The notes beneath the pieces were generated by a model, which was not told where the DNA came from, did no database searches, and was given only the letters and a program-made list of their open reading frames with translations. A stretch of 64,000 nt of DNA from positions 191,835,741 to 191,899,740 of the forward strand of contig CM041465.1 in the NCBI GenBank assembly GCA_023213395.1, written 5' to 3'. Position 1 is the first letter of the stretch; each line of letters starts with the position of its first letter. The DNA comes from Cycas panzhihuaensis. Taxonomy: Eukaryota; Cycadophyta. Below, in pieces: positions 1 through 10,575 of this stretch. A program made the position numbers and the translations under genes.

Positions 1-795
1 GTGAATAGAACTTTGGTATATTTGCTGAGGGGATACAATTCCAAGCATCTAAAAACTTGGGATAGCATTGGCTTTTCTACAATTTGCATTTAATAGGGAA
101 ATGCATTCATCACACTCTAAATAACCTTTTGAATTTTGTTTGGGATACTTGCCTCAAAGTCTATTTGAGTTGGAGTTTTCCATACAAGTTAAGGAAGGAT
201 CTACCAAAGAGAAGGAGGGGCATGCTAAGGCTTTAAGATACTTGGAGAAGATCCAAAGAGTCCACAAAGAAGTACATGATCAACTTCTAAGGACTCAAGA
301 AAGTATAAGGAAAGACATGACAAGCATAGGCAAGAGTGTACCTTTCAAGAAGGAGATTTGGTATGGTTATACTTAAGCAAGGAGAGGTTGAAAGGAGAAG
401 GCAAGAAACTCAAACCTATTAGGTATGGACCATTCAAGATTTTGAGAAAAGTAAGTGGCAATGCTTTCAAACTTGATCTTCCACCTTATATGAAAATATA
501 TTCAGTAGTAAATTATTGAATATTTGAAACTCTTTGAGCTATTCATACTATATGAGGAGCAAGACCACCACTTTACCTTCAGTTGATGACTTATATTTGG
601 AGAGTGAGGAACCTCTTAAGGAGGATTATATCTTGGAGAGAAAATCCACTAAAACAAGATATAAGACACATGAATCTTTTACGATTGGAGGAGCATGATA
701 GTTGTCTAGTAAGGCCAAGTGATTTAGTAGGCAACAAGGAGAACAACGCTTCCCCCATCTTCAATTCTAAGCCAAGTAGGAGTTGGTTGTTTTCC
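1..795 (+). pseudogene. gypsy-1 integrase C-terminus (Ty3/gypsy, broken)
   Basis: End of a Ty3/gypsy pol gene, entering from the left edge. Translation in shifting frames gives the integrase tail: VNRTL...LLRG and LKTWDSI near bases 1-75, an open stretch at 140-376 rich in K/E/H (the helical part before the GD.VW motif), then YLSKERLKGEG, YGPFKILRKVSGNAFKLDLP and a VVN ending near 515, which is the plant gypsy integrase C-terminal fold. A further tail reads DDLYLESEEPL...YILERKSTK (585-650). Stops and at least two frameshifts (near 90 and 375) show it is dead. The catalytic core lies outside the window. It runs directly into a PPT and LTR, so this is the 3' end of one element. The lineage is not resolved. 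Confidence 0.85.
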
Positions 796-810
796 AAGGA
801 AGGGGAGCCA
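796..810 (+). other. polypurine tract of gypsy-1
   Basis: Purine-rich run AAGGAAGGGGAGCCA immediately before a TG dinucleotide that begins an LTR. This is the plus-strand priming site of reverse transcription for the gypsy copy whose integrase ends just upstream. Confidence 0.7.
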
Positions 811-1780
811 TGATATAAGAGGATCTATCTTATATCTACAAGAAGCAAAAAATACTAGGCATTGGTACAACTAAAAGAAATAGGACCAAATGGTGTCAAA
901 ATAATGTGAAATTTTATGGAAAGGAAGAAGACATGTGAAAAAATAGGGGTCCAAAAAATAGCATTTGATTAGATGGAAAGCCTTGTTTTGTAGAAAATAG
1001 CTCCCACAACTATCAAAAAAATGACAAACACATACTATTTTTAAATAAGTGAAAATAGAGGCAAATGATATCTAAATTATCTGAAACTTTTAGGATATAA
1101 AGGATACATTTGCATCTATATGTATACAAAATTTGAGCTCAATTGGAGTTTGTTAAGACTAGGTACCAAGCTACAAGTTTTAAGTTTACATGAATGTCAC
1201 TTGGATAACATGCATTTTGGTTGTTGGTGATTGGACTTTCATGAATGCCACTTGGAACGCATGCATCTTGGTTGTTCATAGATTTATTTCTATAAATTAA
1301 ACTCTATTGAGCTCATTTACAATGTTGGATACTTGGTTCTTGTGTATGAGAGACACTTGACTTGGGAGCAATATTGAGGCAACACTTAGAAGGTGTTGGA
1401 GACCATAAAGAAGGCAAATTTCAACACTTTAAGCATCCATTTTGGAGAGTGAGAGCTTCATTGAAGGAGTCTTAGGAAGTTGGAGGCCCCTTGTGGTATT
1501 ATATATCATTTCTTTATTATAACTTGCATATTCTTTGCTAGTTGTTTTCTCCACCATTAAATGAAGGTTTTTCTAGCTTAATAAAAGTATTATTCTTCTT
1601 ACCCTGAGTAATGACAAGTATGCATGAGTTAGTGTAGAGTATCATTTTATGGATTCACTCTTTTATTGATGTTATTGAGAATTTTACACTAACACCTTAG
1701 GATCTCGAGGAAAAAGATTGGTAATTGATTTCTTTACCAATCACACTCTGCGATCATTGATTCAAGGTGTTTTATTTAAT
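811..1780 (+). repeat. gypsy-1 3' LTR (right end not resolved)
   Basis: Begins TGATATAAGAGG directly after the PPT. The body carries two similar ~55-bp blocks, CATGAATGTCACTTGGA at 1190 and CATGAATGCCACTTGGA at 1239, each followed by a GCATG.ATTTTGG/CATCTTGG run, so a short tandem duplication lies inside. An AATAAAAG signal near 1580 could be the polyadenylation site. No second LTR copy is in the window, so the right border is an estimate; the CA end could lie anywhere from about 1680 to 1900. Confidence 0.5.
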
Positions 1781-1984
1781 TTTTATAATAGTATTATTAA
1801 ATCAAACTTATGGAGCGAAGTGTTTAGATTTATTCTTTTCTTTAGCAATTTATTGGCATATTTTTAAGTGTTTATCTATTTTATGAAGCTTTAAACTTTA
1901 GGTGATTGAATAAATTATTATGTGAGGGAATACAACCTATTGGAGATTGGTTTAGGGTCTTATATTTACCATTTCTAAGTCATA
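1781..1984. other. unassigned AT-rich gap
   Basis: Between the presumed end of the gypsy-1 LTR and the first readable copia Gag codons. I looked for a copia 5' LTR end and a TGGTATCAGAGC primer site here and saw neither. It may be leader of copia-1 or leftover LTR. Confidence 0.4.
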
Positions 1985-2760
1985 GAGAAGTTGGTTCCAT
2001 TGATTACTTTTAATAGGAATAACTTCAATGAATAGAGGGCAAATATGGAACTGGTCCTCATGGTTAACTAGCTTTGGGGAATTACTAAATTTGAATCATT
2101 AAGTATTCCCTTAGATGAGAGAGAATGTATTCATTCTAAGGAGAAATAATTCATGTCTATAGGGTTATTTAAGTTATCTTTGGCTCTAGATTAGAGAGCT
2201 TTAATCCACAACCTTGAAACTCCATATGAAATCTAGACCAAACTATGTGAGACATTTGAGAAGAAGTAAACCAATTGTCATGGTATTCTCATGATGGAAT
2301 TGTTGAATTTAAGGTAGAAGATAAGAACAACATTAGTTCTTACCTGAATAAAATCACTGATTTGAGGAATATGATGGATGAATTGAAGTCAAACTCAATT
2401 GATGATATCTTACTTTTTGCCATTATTATGTCAAAGTTGCCTACTACATTTAGAACATTCTAAACTATCTATGCAAGAAATGAAGTTATGGAAGGTGAAT
2501 TATTTGAGTCACTGAAAAACCTAATTCTAGTAGGAGATGCTGTTAAAGCATCATGGGATGCTTTCTAGTTCTAGTTCAAATTGGGTTTTGGTCCAAGACT
2601 CAAAGAAAGGATGTAGTTTAGAGGGCAAATCTACACAAAAGATATGTGAAACCTCTCAGGAGAAGAAGAAGTTCATAGGTAAATGCAATTACTATAAGAA
2701 AGAGGGCCATAAAGGAAAGCAATTATTAGTTCAAGAAGCAAGATAAACACAAAGCTAACC
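1985..2760 (+). pseudogene. copia-1 Gag remnant
   Basis: Structural (capsid/nucleocapsid) part of a Ty1/copia polyprotein. The reading FNRNNFNE.RANME (near 2008) matches the plant copia Gag start FxGxNFxxWRxxME, and ETPYEI.TKLCETFEKK (near 2218) the UBN2 Gag helix. An open stretch at 2275-2463 carries the DLRNMMDEL...ILLFAIIMSKLPTTFRTF segment, the usual L..LP..F pattern. The zinc knuckle near 2683 is degenerate: CNYYKKEGHKGKQL keeps the first Cys and the His, but the second and last Cys are replaced. Many in-frame TAG codons stand where Trp is expected. No 5' LTR was found upstream. Confidence 0.75.
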
Positions 2761-2814
2761 AAGATGATAATGGGAAGAGTGTAGTTATACATTTTATTAG
2801 GTTTTTAACATTGT

Positions 2815-3230
2815 CATCTGAGTCAAATCAAAAGGACTACTGGATCTTAGATTCAGGTGCTTAAAAACACATCACCTATCAGAAGCAAAAATTTGATGCT
2901 ATAGATGCAAGTAGAAGTGATACTAACATAATTCTTGGGGATGCTCGTGTTTTGCCTGTAAAAGGTGTTGGTTTTATTTTACTTGTAGGAGATACATTCA
3001 ATGGTGTTTACTATGTGCCTAAGATGAAGTTTAATTTTCTTTCTAACTAGGAAATCTGCAAGCAATGTATAAAAATTGAGCTTTATAATAATAAATGCAT
3101 ATTTAAGGATCTTAAGAAGAACTTTTCTATTGTTGCTACTAGGAGAGCGCAAGATAACTTTTGGGTGTTTGAGAAATTTAGAGCCCGAAAGGATTCTTAT
3201 GCTTTTATTACCAGTGTTGATTATATGAGT
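2815..3230 (+). pseudogene. copia-1 protease remnant
   Basis: Aspartic protease of the same polyprotein, which would cleave Gag-Pol in the virus-like particle. The active-site reading is YWILDSGA followed by a stop and KHIT (about 2839-2875), so the DSG triad survives but the next residue is a TAA. Downstream ILGDARVLPVKGVGF and VYYVPKMKFNFLS, ending in a stop before EICKQ, match the flap and LLSV(S/G)Q regions of copia proteases. It is continuous with Gag upstream and integrase downstream in mostly the same frame. Confidence 0.75.
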
Positions 3231-4060
3231 AAGTTATAGCATAAGCATTTAGGTCGTCTTAACTATAGAATCATTGACTTAATGAATAAATTGAAGATAG
3301 TGGTAGGGTCGCCATATGTCCAATATTTAGAGGGTGTTTGTGAAAGATGCATATATGGAAAGCACTATCATTATCTATTTGTTAGGGATAGTGCATGGAG
3401 AGCAAAGGAGAAGTTGGAACTTGTCCATACTAACTTCATGGGTCCTTTATCCAATCCTTATATTTTTGGTGCTTGATTTATTCTTGTGTTTATAAATGAT
3501 TTTAACAGAAAATCCTAGGTATATTTTTTGAAGAATAAGTCTAAAGTGTTTGATAGATTTTGTGAATGGAAAGTTAATGTTAAAAATGAGTGTGATACGA
3601 AAATAAATATTTTAATGTATGATAATAGAAAGGAGTATGGCAATAATGCGTTTAATCAATTCAGCCTTGATCATGGTATTAAATGAGAGTTGATAGCGTC
3701 TTATACCCCATAGTAAAATGGTGTTGTAGAAAGAAAGAATTATACCATGATGGAGATGGTGAGGTATATGGTGTATGGTAAGAATCTACCTCCTATATTT
3801 TGGGCAAAATCTATTATAATAACTATTTATATTTTGAATAGGATACCTACTAAGGTTGTTCATGGCATTTTCCTAGAAGAATATTAAACCGATTAGAAGC
3901 CTTTTATTAACTATTTCAAGGTATTTGGGTGCATTGCATATGCATACATCCCAGACATACATTAAAAGAAGTTGGATCATAAGAGTTTGAAGTACATTCT
4001 TTTAGAGTACTTATAAGAGAGTAAGGCTTACAGACTTTGGGAATCATAGGGTAAGAAACT
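3231..4060 (+). pseudogene. copia-1 integrase remnant
   Basis: Integrase, which joins the cDNA to the host chromosome. Zinc domain: HKHLGRLNYR (two His) and CERC near 3340. Core: ELVHTNFMGPL near 3420 has Asn where the first catalytic Asp of HTDxxGP should be; the second Asp survives in LMYDNRKEYG (about 3618) and the Glu in QNGVVERKN (about 3718). C-terminal part: FWAKSI.., YILNRIPTK, FKVFGCIAYAYIPD and an LLISQDVKFYE end. At least ten in-frame stops occur. The first-Asp loss alone would abolish strand transfer. Confidence 0.8.
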
Positions 4061-4430
4061 TTTGATTAGTCAGGATGTGAAGTTTTATGAGTCAATGATG
4101 TATCATACTAAGGGGTCATTTGAAGACAAGTTCTATCCTCCACTTCTTTTCTTTCCAATATGTGGTTCAATAGGTGTAGAGGTTAATAAGCCTAACATTA
4201 TGCCTGAAATAGAAGTAGGACCTAGTGGGAGTAATGATGAGGAACTATTACAAGTAGAGGTATGGAAAATACTCTATGTTCCATTATGGGCTAAGAGAAC
4301 CATTGAGGACTTTGGTGTGATTGTTGAAGATCTAGAAGATGGTTAGAGAATTAAGAGTTAGCATGCCAGTCAAGCTTTGGTGGTGGATACCAAGGATTCC
4401 AATGATTGCATTTCATATGAAGAAATAAAA
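4061..4430 (+). pseudogene. copia-1 integrase-RT linker
   Basis: Variable linker between integrase and reverse transcriptase, open from 4062 to 4343 (94 codons), rich in Pro, Glu and Gly and without a recognisable domain. Such linkers are usually poorly conserved, so the open frame here is probably chance survival. It starts in the VKFYE motif that ends copia integrases. Confidence 0.5.
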
Positions 4431-5318
4431 GAAGACCCATGATGGAGAGCTATAATGGAGGAGGAGTATAGTTTTCTCATAAAGAATAATACATAGGATT
4501 CAGTTTCCTTACCTCCCTCCAAGAGCCTGGTTGGTTGCAAGTAGGTTGATAAGACTAAGTATCATTCCAACGAAGAGGTAGACAAGTATAAGGCTAGACT
4601 TGTTGCACATGGTTTCAAACAAAAAGAAGGAATTGACTATGAGGAGTCTCCAAGATGTCTATGATTTGATTGATCCTTGATTGGCTAGGTACATTTGGTT
4701 GGTAGTCACATTAAATGGATGTAAAGTTAGCATTCCTTAATGGAGACTTAAAAGAGGAGATCTACATAAATTGACCTCTTAATTCTGTGAATGAAGGTCA
4801 GGAGCATCTTGTGTATCGTTTGAAGAAATCTCTATGGTCTAAAATAAGTATCACATGCTTGATATGATAAGATTAATGCTAGATTGAAGAAATATAGTTT
4901 TGTGAGAACAAAATTAAAGCCAAGTATTTATATTCAAAAGAGTGAAACTACAATAGTTATTATTATATTGTATGTTGATGATCTTATTCTTACATGTAAT
5001 TGTAATAAATTTATTATAGCTACAAAGGCCTATTTGGCCTATACTTTTGATATAAAAGATCTTGGGCATCTTCATTACTTCTTGGGTATTGAGATTAAGC
5101 AGATGGATGATCACATCATGATGTTGCAATCAAGGTATTCTCAATCTCTACTTGAGAGGTTTAGGATGAAAGACTACAAACCAATGAAGACACCATGTGT
5201 AAAGGGCACAAAACTTCTGAAGGATATGGATAAGCCAACTATAAATGGGACTTTATATTGGTAATTAGTAGGGAGTTTGATTTAATTAACTCATACTAAG
5301 CCTAATATTGCTTTCAAG
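4431..5318 (+). pseudogene. copia-1 reverse transcriptase, RNase H deleted
   Basis: Copia RT (RVT_2). Readable landmarks in order: WRAIMEEEYSFL, SLPPSKSLVGCK, YKARLVAHGFKQKEGIDY (near 4590), VKLAFLNGDLKEEIYI, LVYRLKKSLW, then an open 126-codon stretch from 4884 with the intact catalytic box LYVDDLILT (about 4970) and FDIKDLGHLHYFLGIEIKQM. The final readable motif is THTKPNIAF at about 5290-5316, the start of the RT-RNase H hinge. The next bases are already the sequence just before the PPT, so essentially the whole RNase H (~400 bp) is deleted. Several Trp codons read TAG. Confidence 0.85.
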
Positions 5319-5331
5319 ACCCCACATTTAC

Positions 5332-5343
5332 ATTAAGGGGGGA
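5332..5343 (+). other. polypurine tract of copia-1
   Basis: ATTAAGGGGGGA, the plus-strand primer of copia-1. The same TTAAGGGGG(G)A core occurs in the copia-2, copia-4 and GAG-1 elements of this window. Confidence 0.8.
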
Positions 5344-5642
5344 TATTAAAGTGGCATTATATCCACTTATCCCAACTAATGTAAATGTGGTAAAATATTA
5401 TGATGTAATATTATGATATTATTGTAAGCTGACAGATGCAATACCAATGTAGTATTTGAGGTACTTATGGATCTATATAAAGGTATCCAAAGTCCATTAT
5501 ACCTTATGTTATTCTATATAAATGTAATCCATATTCTATGGTGGGCTTTTACCGTAAGGTTTCCCAATGATATTCTACCATGTGCTTGTTTATTTCATGC
5601 TCGTTATGTACATAAATGATCTATTTGTCTATGATTTCTAAC
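5344..5642 (+). repeat. copia-1 3' LTR
   Basis: About 299 bp, from TATTAAAGTGGC (canonical TG start changed to TA) to ATTTCTAACA. A TATATAAA box at 5474-5481 and a GGTGGGCTTTTACC..GGTTTCCC block near 5540, typical of the R region of plant copia LTRs, support the call. No matching 5' LTR is in the window. Confidence 0.7.
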
Positions 5643-6539
5643 ATTTTGATTCCCACTTTAGCAATCAAGCCTAATGAAAAGGCCTCCTTCCATGGGAAGT
5701 TGCTCATGGAAATGCTTTATTATATTTTTCATTTCTTTTTCCTACATTGATTCTTCCCACAAGGTGACTTTCTATGTGATGATCATTTTTTGAAATGTAT
5801 GTTTGAATTTGAGTGATTTTTTAAGAGAATATTTTACAAGCTTATCACTAGATATTTATTCCTATGGATCATTTTCCCATGAATTACTTAAAAGTTATAA
5901 AGTGTGGCCCATAATCTCATTTTAGTCTTCCCACTTTTCGCTTTCCAACTTTCTCTTGAAAATTATCTTGAAGCATAAAAGGTATACAATGTGGCTCTTA
6001 AAGTCATAGGAACAAAATTAGTAAGAATATAACTTTGCAAACCTTTCTTCTGCAGGATCATTTCTCGTATGATGACCTCTTATGTGATCATTATCCACTA
6101 AGTCAACTTCTTCCTTTAGCAATTTTGTAGAAAAAAAAATAGTAAGGATGCAAGTTAATAAGAAAAGTGGAGCCCACCATCTTATCCCTTCCATTTGGTC
6201 TTTCTATAAATCAATTAAAAGACACTTCAAATATAAAATGAGTTATCCCTAGGAACTAAGATTGTGGGAACTTAGGATAGCTCATTTATTTGGTCTCGTG
6301 TACTTATGGTGCTCCCTTATAGGAAAGTATGCTATGGAGAAATATTCTTTTGAACTATTTGTGCCTCCCATTATCTTGTCCTTCTTATCTAAGTGAGCCT
6401 TATCAGTATCCTCTGTGAATTATTTCTCCCTTATATTGAGGCTTCTACACAATATTTGGTTGTATGGTGAGAATAACCCTATACAACCTAACCTAAGGCC
6501 TTTCTAATTAGCGTAAGCCAATTTTTTTTTAATTGTTAT
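5643..6539. other. unassigned AT-rich sequence
   Basis: About 900 bp with no open frame above 60 codons and no domain I could translate on either strand. A loose, degenerate repetition of GATCATT.., TTTTCCCA/TTCCCAC and TATGTGATGATCA (5760-6090) hints at an old tandem structure, but I could not define a unit. Confidence 0.4.
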
Positions 6540-7140
<601 letters not shown>

Positions 7141-7319
7141 TCAATGCTAATATAATGTTAAAATAAGCATGTAATAGTCTAGTCTAATTGATTTTATTTT
7201 AAAAGCCTATGAGACCAATGAGTTTTATAAACAAGTAAAGGAAAAATTGTAAAATTAGTAAACTCCAAGCCTGGTAAATGTCAAATTTGTATATGAATAT
7301 ATAGGTTATGAAATAATGG

Positions 7320-8510
7320 AAAATGGTATGTTAACCTGACAACAAAGAATCTATGTGCCATGAGATTCAAACATTCATGAATTGATCATCTGCAAAGTGT
7401 ATGTCATGCCATATGTAGGTCCTCTAGGTTATCATAATACCTATGTAGCAATGAAGAAATAATTTCATTAGCTTGGGATGAAAAATGATGTCATAAGTTT
7501 TGTAGTAAATTATATGACATGCCAAATGGTTAAGGTTGAACTTAAACATCTTATAAGTTTATTATAGCCATTGAAAACTTTAGAATAAAAATAGGAGATA
7601 ATCACCATGGATTTTATCATTGGTCTTCCTCGTGGTTCTTCGTGAGTATGTTGCCATTATGGTGGTAGTAGAGAAGCTCATAAAGCTTGCACATTCCATC
7701 TTAGTTCACACTACCCATACTACCTTGTATGTTAGTACTTTCTTTATGAAGGAGATAATGAGATTGTATGGTGTGCCTAAGAGCATTGTGTTAGATAGAG
7801 ATGTTAAATTCACTTCAAAGTTTAAGAGATCCATGTTTCAAAAATTAGGCATAAAGTTAAAGTTTAGCATAACCTACTATCTAAAATTGTTAGGTAAATA
7901 GAAAGAGTAAATCAAGTGTTAGAAGACTTGCTTTAGATGTATATAATGAAATAACCAACTAGTTAGTAGAGCCACCTCCATTTGGCTAAATTTGCCTATA
8001 CTAATGCAACCCATACCTCTTTGGGTATGAGTCCTTTTGATGCATTGTATAGTAGAAACTATAGCATGCCTATTAGCTAGGAGAACGTAGAAGACACATA
8101 CATGTTAGGGCTAGACATAATATAGGAAATAGAGAGGCAACTAGTTAGCATTAGACAATAGTTGAAGGTAACCCAAAATAGGCAAAAAAGCTATGCTGAC
8201 CTAAAGAGAATAATAAGGTAATTCTAGTTGGAGTTCATATATTTCTATGGGTAAGACCCAAGCATAACTCACTTAGCTTAGACATGTATAACAAGCTCTC
8301 ATTGAGATACTATAGTCCGTTTGAGATCTTAGAACAAATAAGATAAGTTGCCTATAATATTTCCTTTCCATTTAATCTTTAAATTCATAATGTATTCTAG
8401 GTTTTATTGCTAAAGAAGTATGTGCTAGATTCAAAGCATATGTTTGAATGGACTAATCTTGTAACAAGACCAGTTTTGATTTTGAAGAAGAACCCTTAAA
8501 GATATAAGAT
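7320..8510 (+). pseudogene. gypsy-2 integrase remnant
   Basis: Integrase of the same gypsy element. DFIIGLPRGSS at 7610-7642 is the start of the core; after a frameshift near 7640 the stretch open to 7901 gives VVVEKLIKLAHSILV, FMKEIMRLYGVPKSIVLDRD and VKFTSKF (second catalytic Asp in DRD). Then ERVNQVLEDLL (catalytic Glu, about 7895), HLAKFAYTNATHTSLG and SPFDALYSRNYSMPIS (about 7990-8075), IERQLVSIRQ, and a C-terminal end LLKKYVLDSKHMFEW..NLVTRP (about 8405-8475), usual for plant Tekay/Del-like chromoviruses. A chromodomain is not readable. Many stops. Confidence 0.8.
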
Positions 8511-8688
8511 TAGAGGGAGAGAATGTTTTAGAATGGGAGCTTTAGGCAAGTGGAAGTGCAATGGAAGTATCTAATATTAAAAGAGGTAATTTAGCAGTTG
8601 GAAAATGACATGCAATAGTAGTATCCTCATTTATTTATAGTAAGAAGAAGTTGTATCAAGGATGATGCTTTTGTGAAGGGGAGAGGGA
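8511..8688 (+). other. gypsy-2 3' untranslated region and PPT
   Basis: Non-coding run from the integrase end to the LTR, finishing in the polypurine tract GTGAAGGGGAGAGGGA (8673-8688). Tekay/Del-like elements of plants show the same GGGGAGGGATGTAAGGACC arrangement. Confidence 0.7.
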
Positions 8689-9540
8689 TGTAAGGACCTA
8701 GTTATTTAACCATCCTTAGTCATGCATAGCTCTAAGAAATATATAAAGTATATATTTTCTAGTTATATTTATCCCATGTGAGGTGAATGCACAATTTATT
8801 CTTCATCAAGTGTGGGGATGTACCATTGTAATTATCTAGCTTAGTAAGTATTTATGGGTAAAGATTGTAGTCCCTCTAGACTTAAGTTATTTGTCTTTTT
8901 TCTTTTTTTTAACACCTTACCTAATATAAGATCACTCTTTATTTATTTCTTGTATAATAGAAAAACAACTAGATTATTCAAATCAATAGTACAAATAGGG
9001 GAGCACATGATATGAGTGAGGGAAGAATAAGGGAAAACTGAATGTAAGGGTAGGTGTTATATTTAGATACCTTCATGACTTCTTTGGGGTACAAGATTTA
9101 CTTATCCATCATAGAATTTATCAAGGATGAAGCTACTAAGTAAAAGAGGAGATTTTCAGCTTTTCAACGAGTGGTGGAATACTAAAAATGGATGTTAGAG
9201 AGAAAAGTTATGAATATTTAAAATGGACCTTTGAATAGGGTTTTTCCATAGAATATAAACTTGCAAGTGGATCACTGAAGGTGGATTTAGGAAGATTAAG
9301 ACATAAAATTGTAAATTAAAGTAGCGCATAAAGGCTTTCTCATAAATTTATAAATGAGTCATTAAGTGGGAACTTTTGGATATCGCTTGCAAAGTTATAA
9401 ACATAAAGGATGCAAGTAATAACCCCTTATAACTTTGCAAGTGGAACACTAAGTGGAGACATAGAAAAAATAAGTTGTGAAATTGTGAAGTGACATCATT
9501 CATAAAGAGTCTTTCATGAATTTATACATAGAACAGTGAG
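8689..9540 (+). repeat. gypsy-2 3' LTR (interrupted by an inversion and LARD-1)
   Basis: Starts TGTAAGGACCTAG directly after the PPT. From about 9255 it carries diverged tandem repeats keyed by TTGCAAGTGG (9261 and 9434, ~173 bp apart), each followed by an ATTAAGTGG/ACTAAGTGG box and an AATTTATA run. The array stops abruptly at 9540 and resumes, on the opposite strand, in 10371-9653. Right end unresolved; part may continue beyond 13047. Confidence 0.6.
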
Positions 9541-9647
9541 TGTTTATTTCATTTATTATTTATTATCTATGCATCATACTTATATCATGTTTACATTTAT
9601 ATTTTCATTATGGTTTCAAAGATAATCTTTGAATCCTTATTTTAATA
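9541..9647 (+). repeat. right part of LARD-1 3' LTR, displaced by inversion
   Basis: Matches the reverse complement of 12659-12765: TGTTTATTTCATTTATTAT at the left, then TTATGGTTTCAAAG and GAATCCTTATTTTAATA at the right, where the intact copy ends TTTTAACA. Confidence 0.8.
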
Positions 9648-10371
9648 AGAAGCTCTGTTTTTCTCTTCCTTTACTGACTAAACCCTCCCCTCTTGGTGAG
9701 TTAATTTGTTATCATTAATACTATCAAGTCTTAGTGGGTGGTTTTGCCCTATAGTGGATGTATTAGGGCTTGTAGTTAATGTAGTTGAAGTAACTACCCT
9801 CCATCTTCTTATCTAAGTATGCATCCTCCTTCTCATCTTAGCATATTGGCACTTTCAATGTGTACCCTATGAATCTGGTTTGACACTATTTTATCCATTG
9901 ACAAGAATGTTTTCGTGAAATTATGAGTGCCTACTAGTTATGCTCTTACTTTATCTCATTGCATTACCAGCACTTTAAGCTTAAACATATACATCACATT
10001 TGTTTAGATAATTTATTATTTTTATCTAATAATATAGGTATGCGATCAAGGATTCCATTACATCTAGAATCAATCAAATTTGACCTCAAATAAGTGAGTT
10101 TGATCATTCTTATCAAGGACATAAATTAAGATTTTTCCTTTATAAATCCTTTGTTTTTGTAATTTCACAATCATATATGTGTACGTTTGGTCTTAGTGAT
10201 TTGTTTATAAAATTGCGAAAGGAGTTTTTTTATTTGTGCATTATATTTTATGTCTTCAAATTTTGTTCATGTGTATTTTCCACTTGGTGGCTCATTTTCG
10301 AGTTTATAAAAGATTTGCTTTTGCCTATCATCGTTTTATTTCACAATTTTAGAACTTTGGTGTTATAATCT
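9541..10371. other. inverted segment (831 bp) carrying half of the LARD-1 3' LTR
   Basis: Turning this segment round repairs both neighbours. 9541-9647 (plus) is the missing right part of the LARD-1 3' LTR whose left part is 10372-10562 (minus); the next five bases, 9648-9652 AGAAG, equal the duplication that flanks the other end of LARD-1 (13042-13046, CTTCT read on plus). The reverse complement of 10371-9653 also continues the gypsy-2 LTR repeat pattern (AAAATTGTGAAAT, CCACCAAGTGGAAAA). About 85 bp of LTR (equivalent to 12766-12850) is missing at the breakpoint. Confidence 0.75.
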
Positions 10372-10562
10372 TACTTATAGTACAATTGACCTTATACTTG
10401 TCCAACTAAGTGAAAGAACCCTTAAGTCCACAAATAGGATGATTACATGAATAGGTATGCACCCATGTACACATCTCGACATTACAATAAAATATACCTA
10501 TAAGAGTTAAGGGAGACACTTAACAAAATACATAAACCAACATTAAACATTATTTTTTAACA
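10372..10562 (-). repeat. left part of LARD-1 3' LTR
   Basis: Direct copy of 12851-13041: shared blocks include GTGAAAGAACCCTTAAGTCC, CACCCATGTACA and ACCAACATTAAACATTAT. On the minus strand it begins TGTTAAAAAATAATG directly after the PPT. Confidence 0.85.
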
Positions 10563-10575
10563 CCTCTCCCCCATA
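10563..10575 (-). other. polypurine tract of LARD-1
   Basis: Minus-strand TATGGGGGAGAGG abutting the LTR start TGTTAAAA. It proves the element's orientation. Confidence 0.8.

Noticed and set aside
4914-5129. Minus-strand open frame of 71 codons.
   Set aside because: Shadow of the copia-1 RT, which has a clear YVDD reading on the plus strand.
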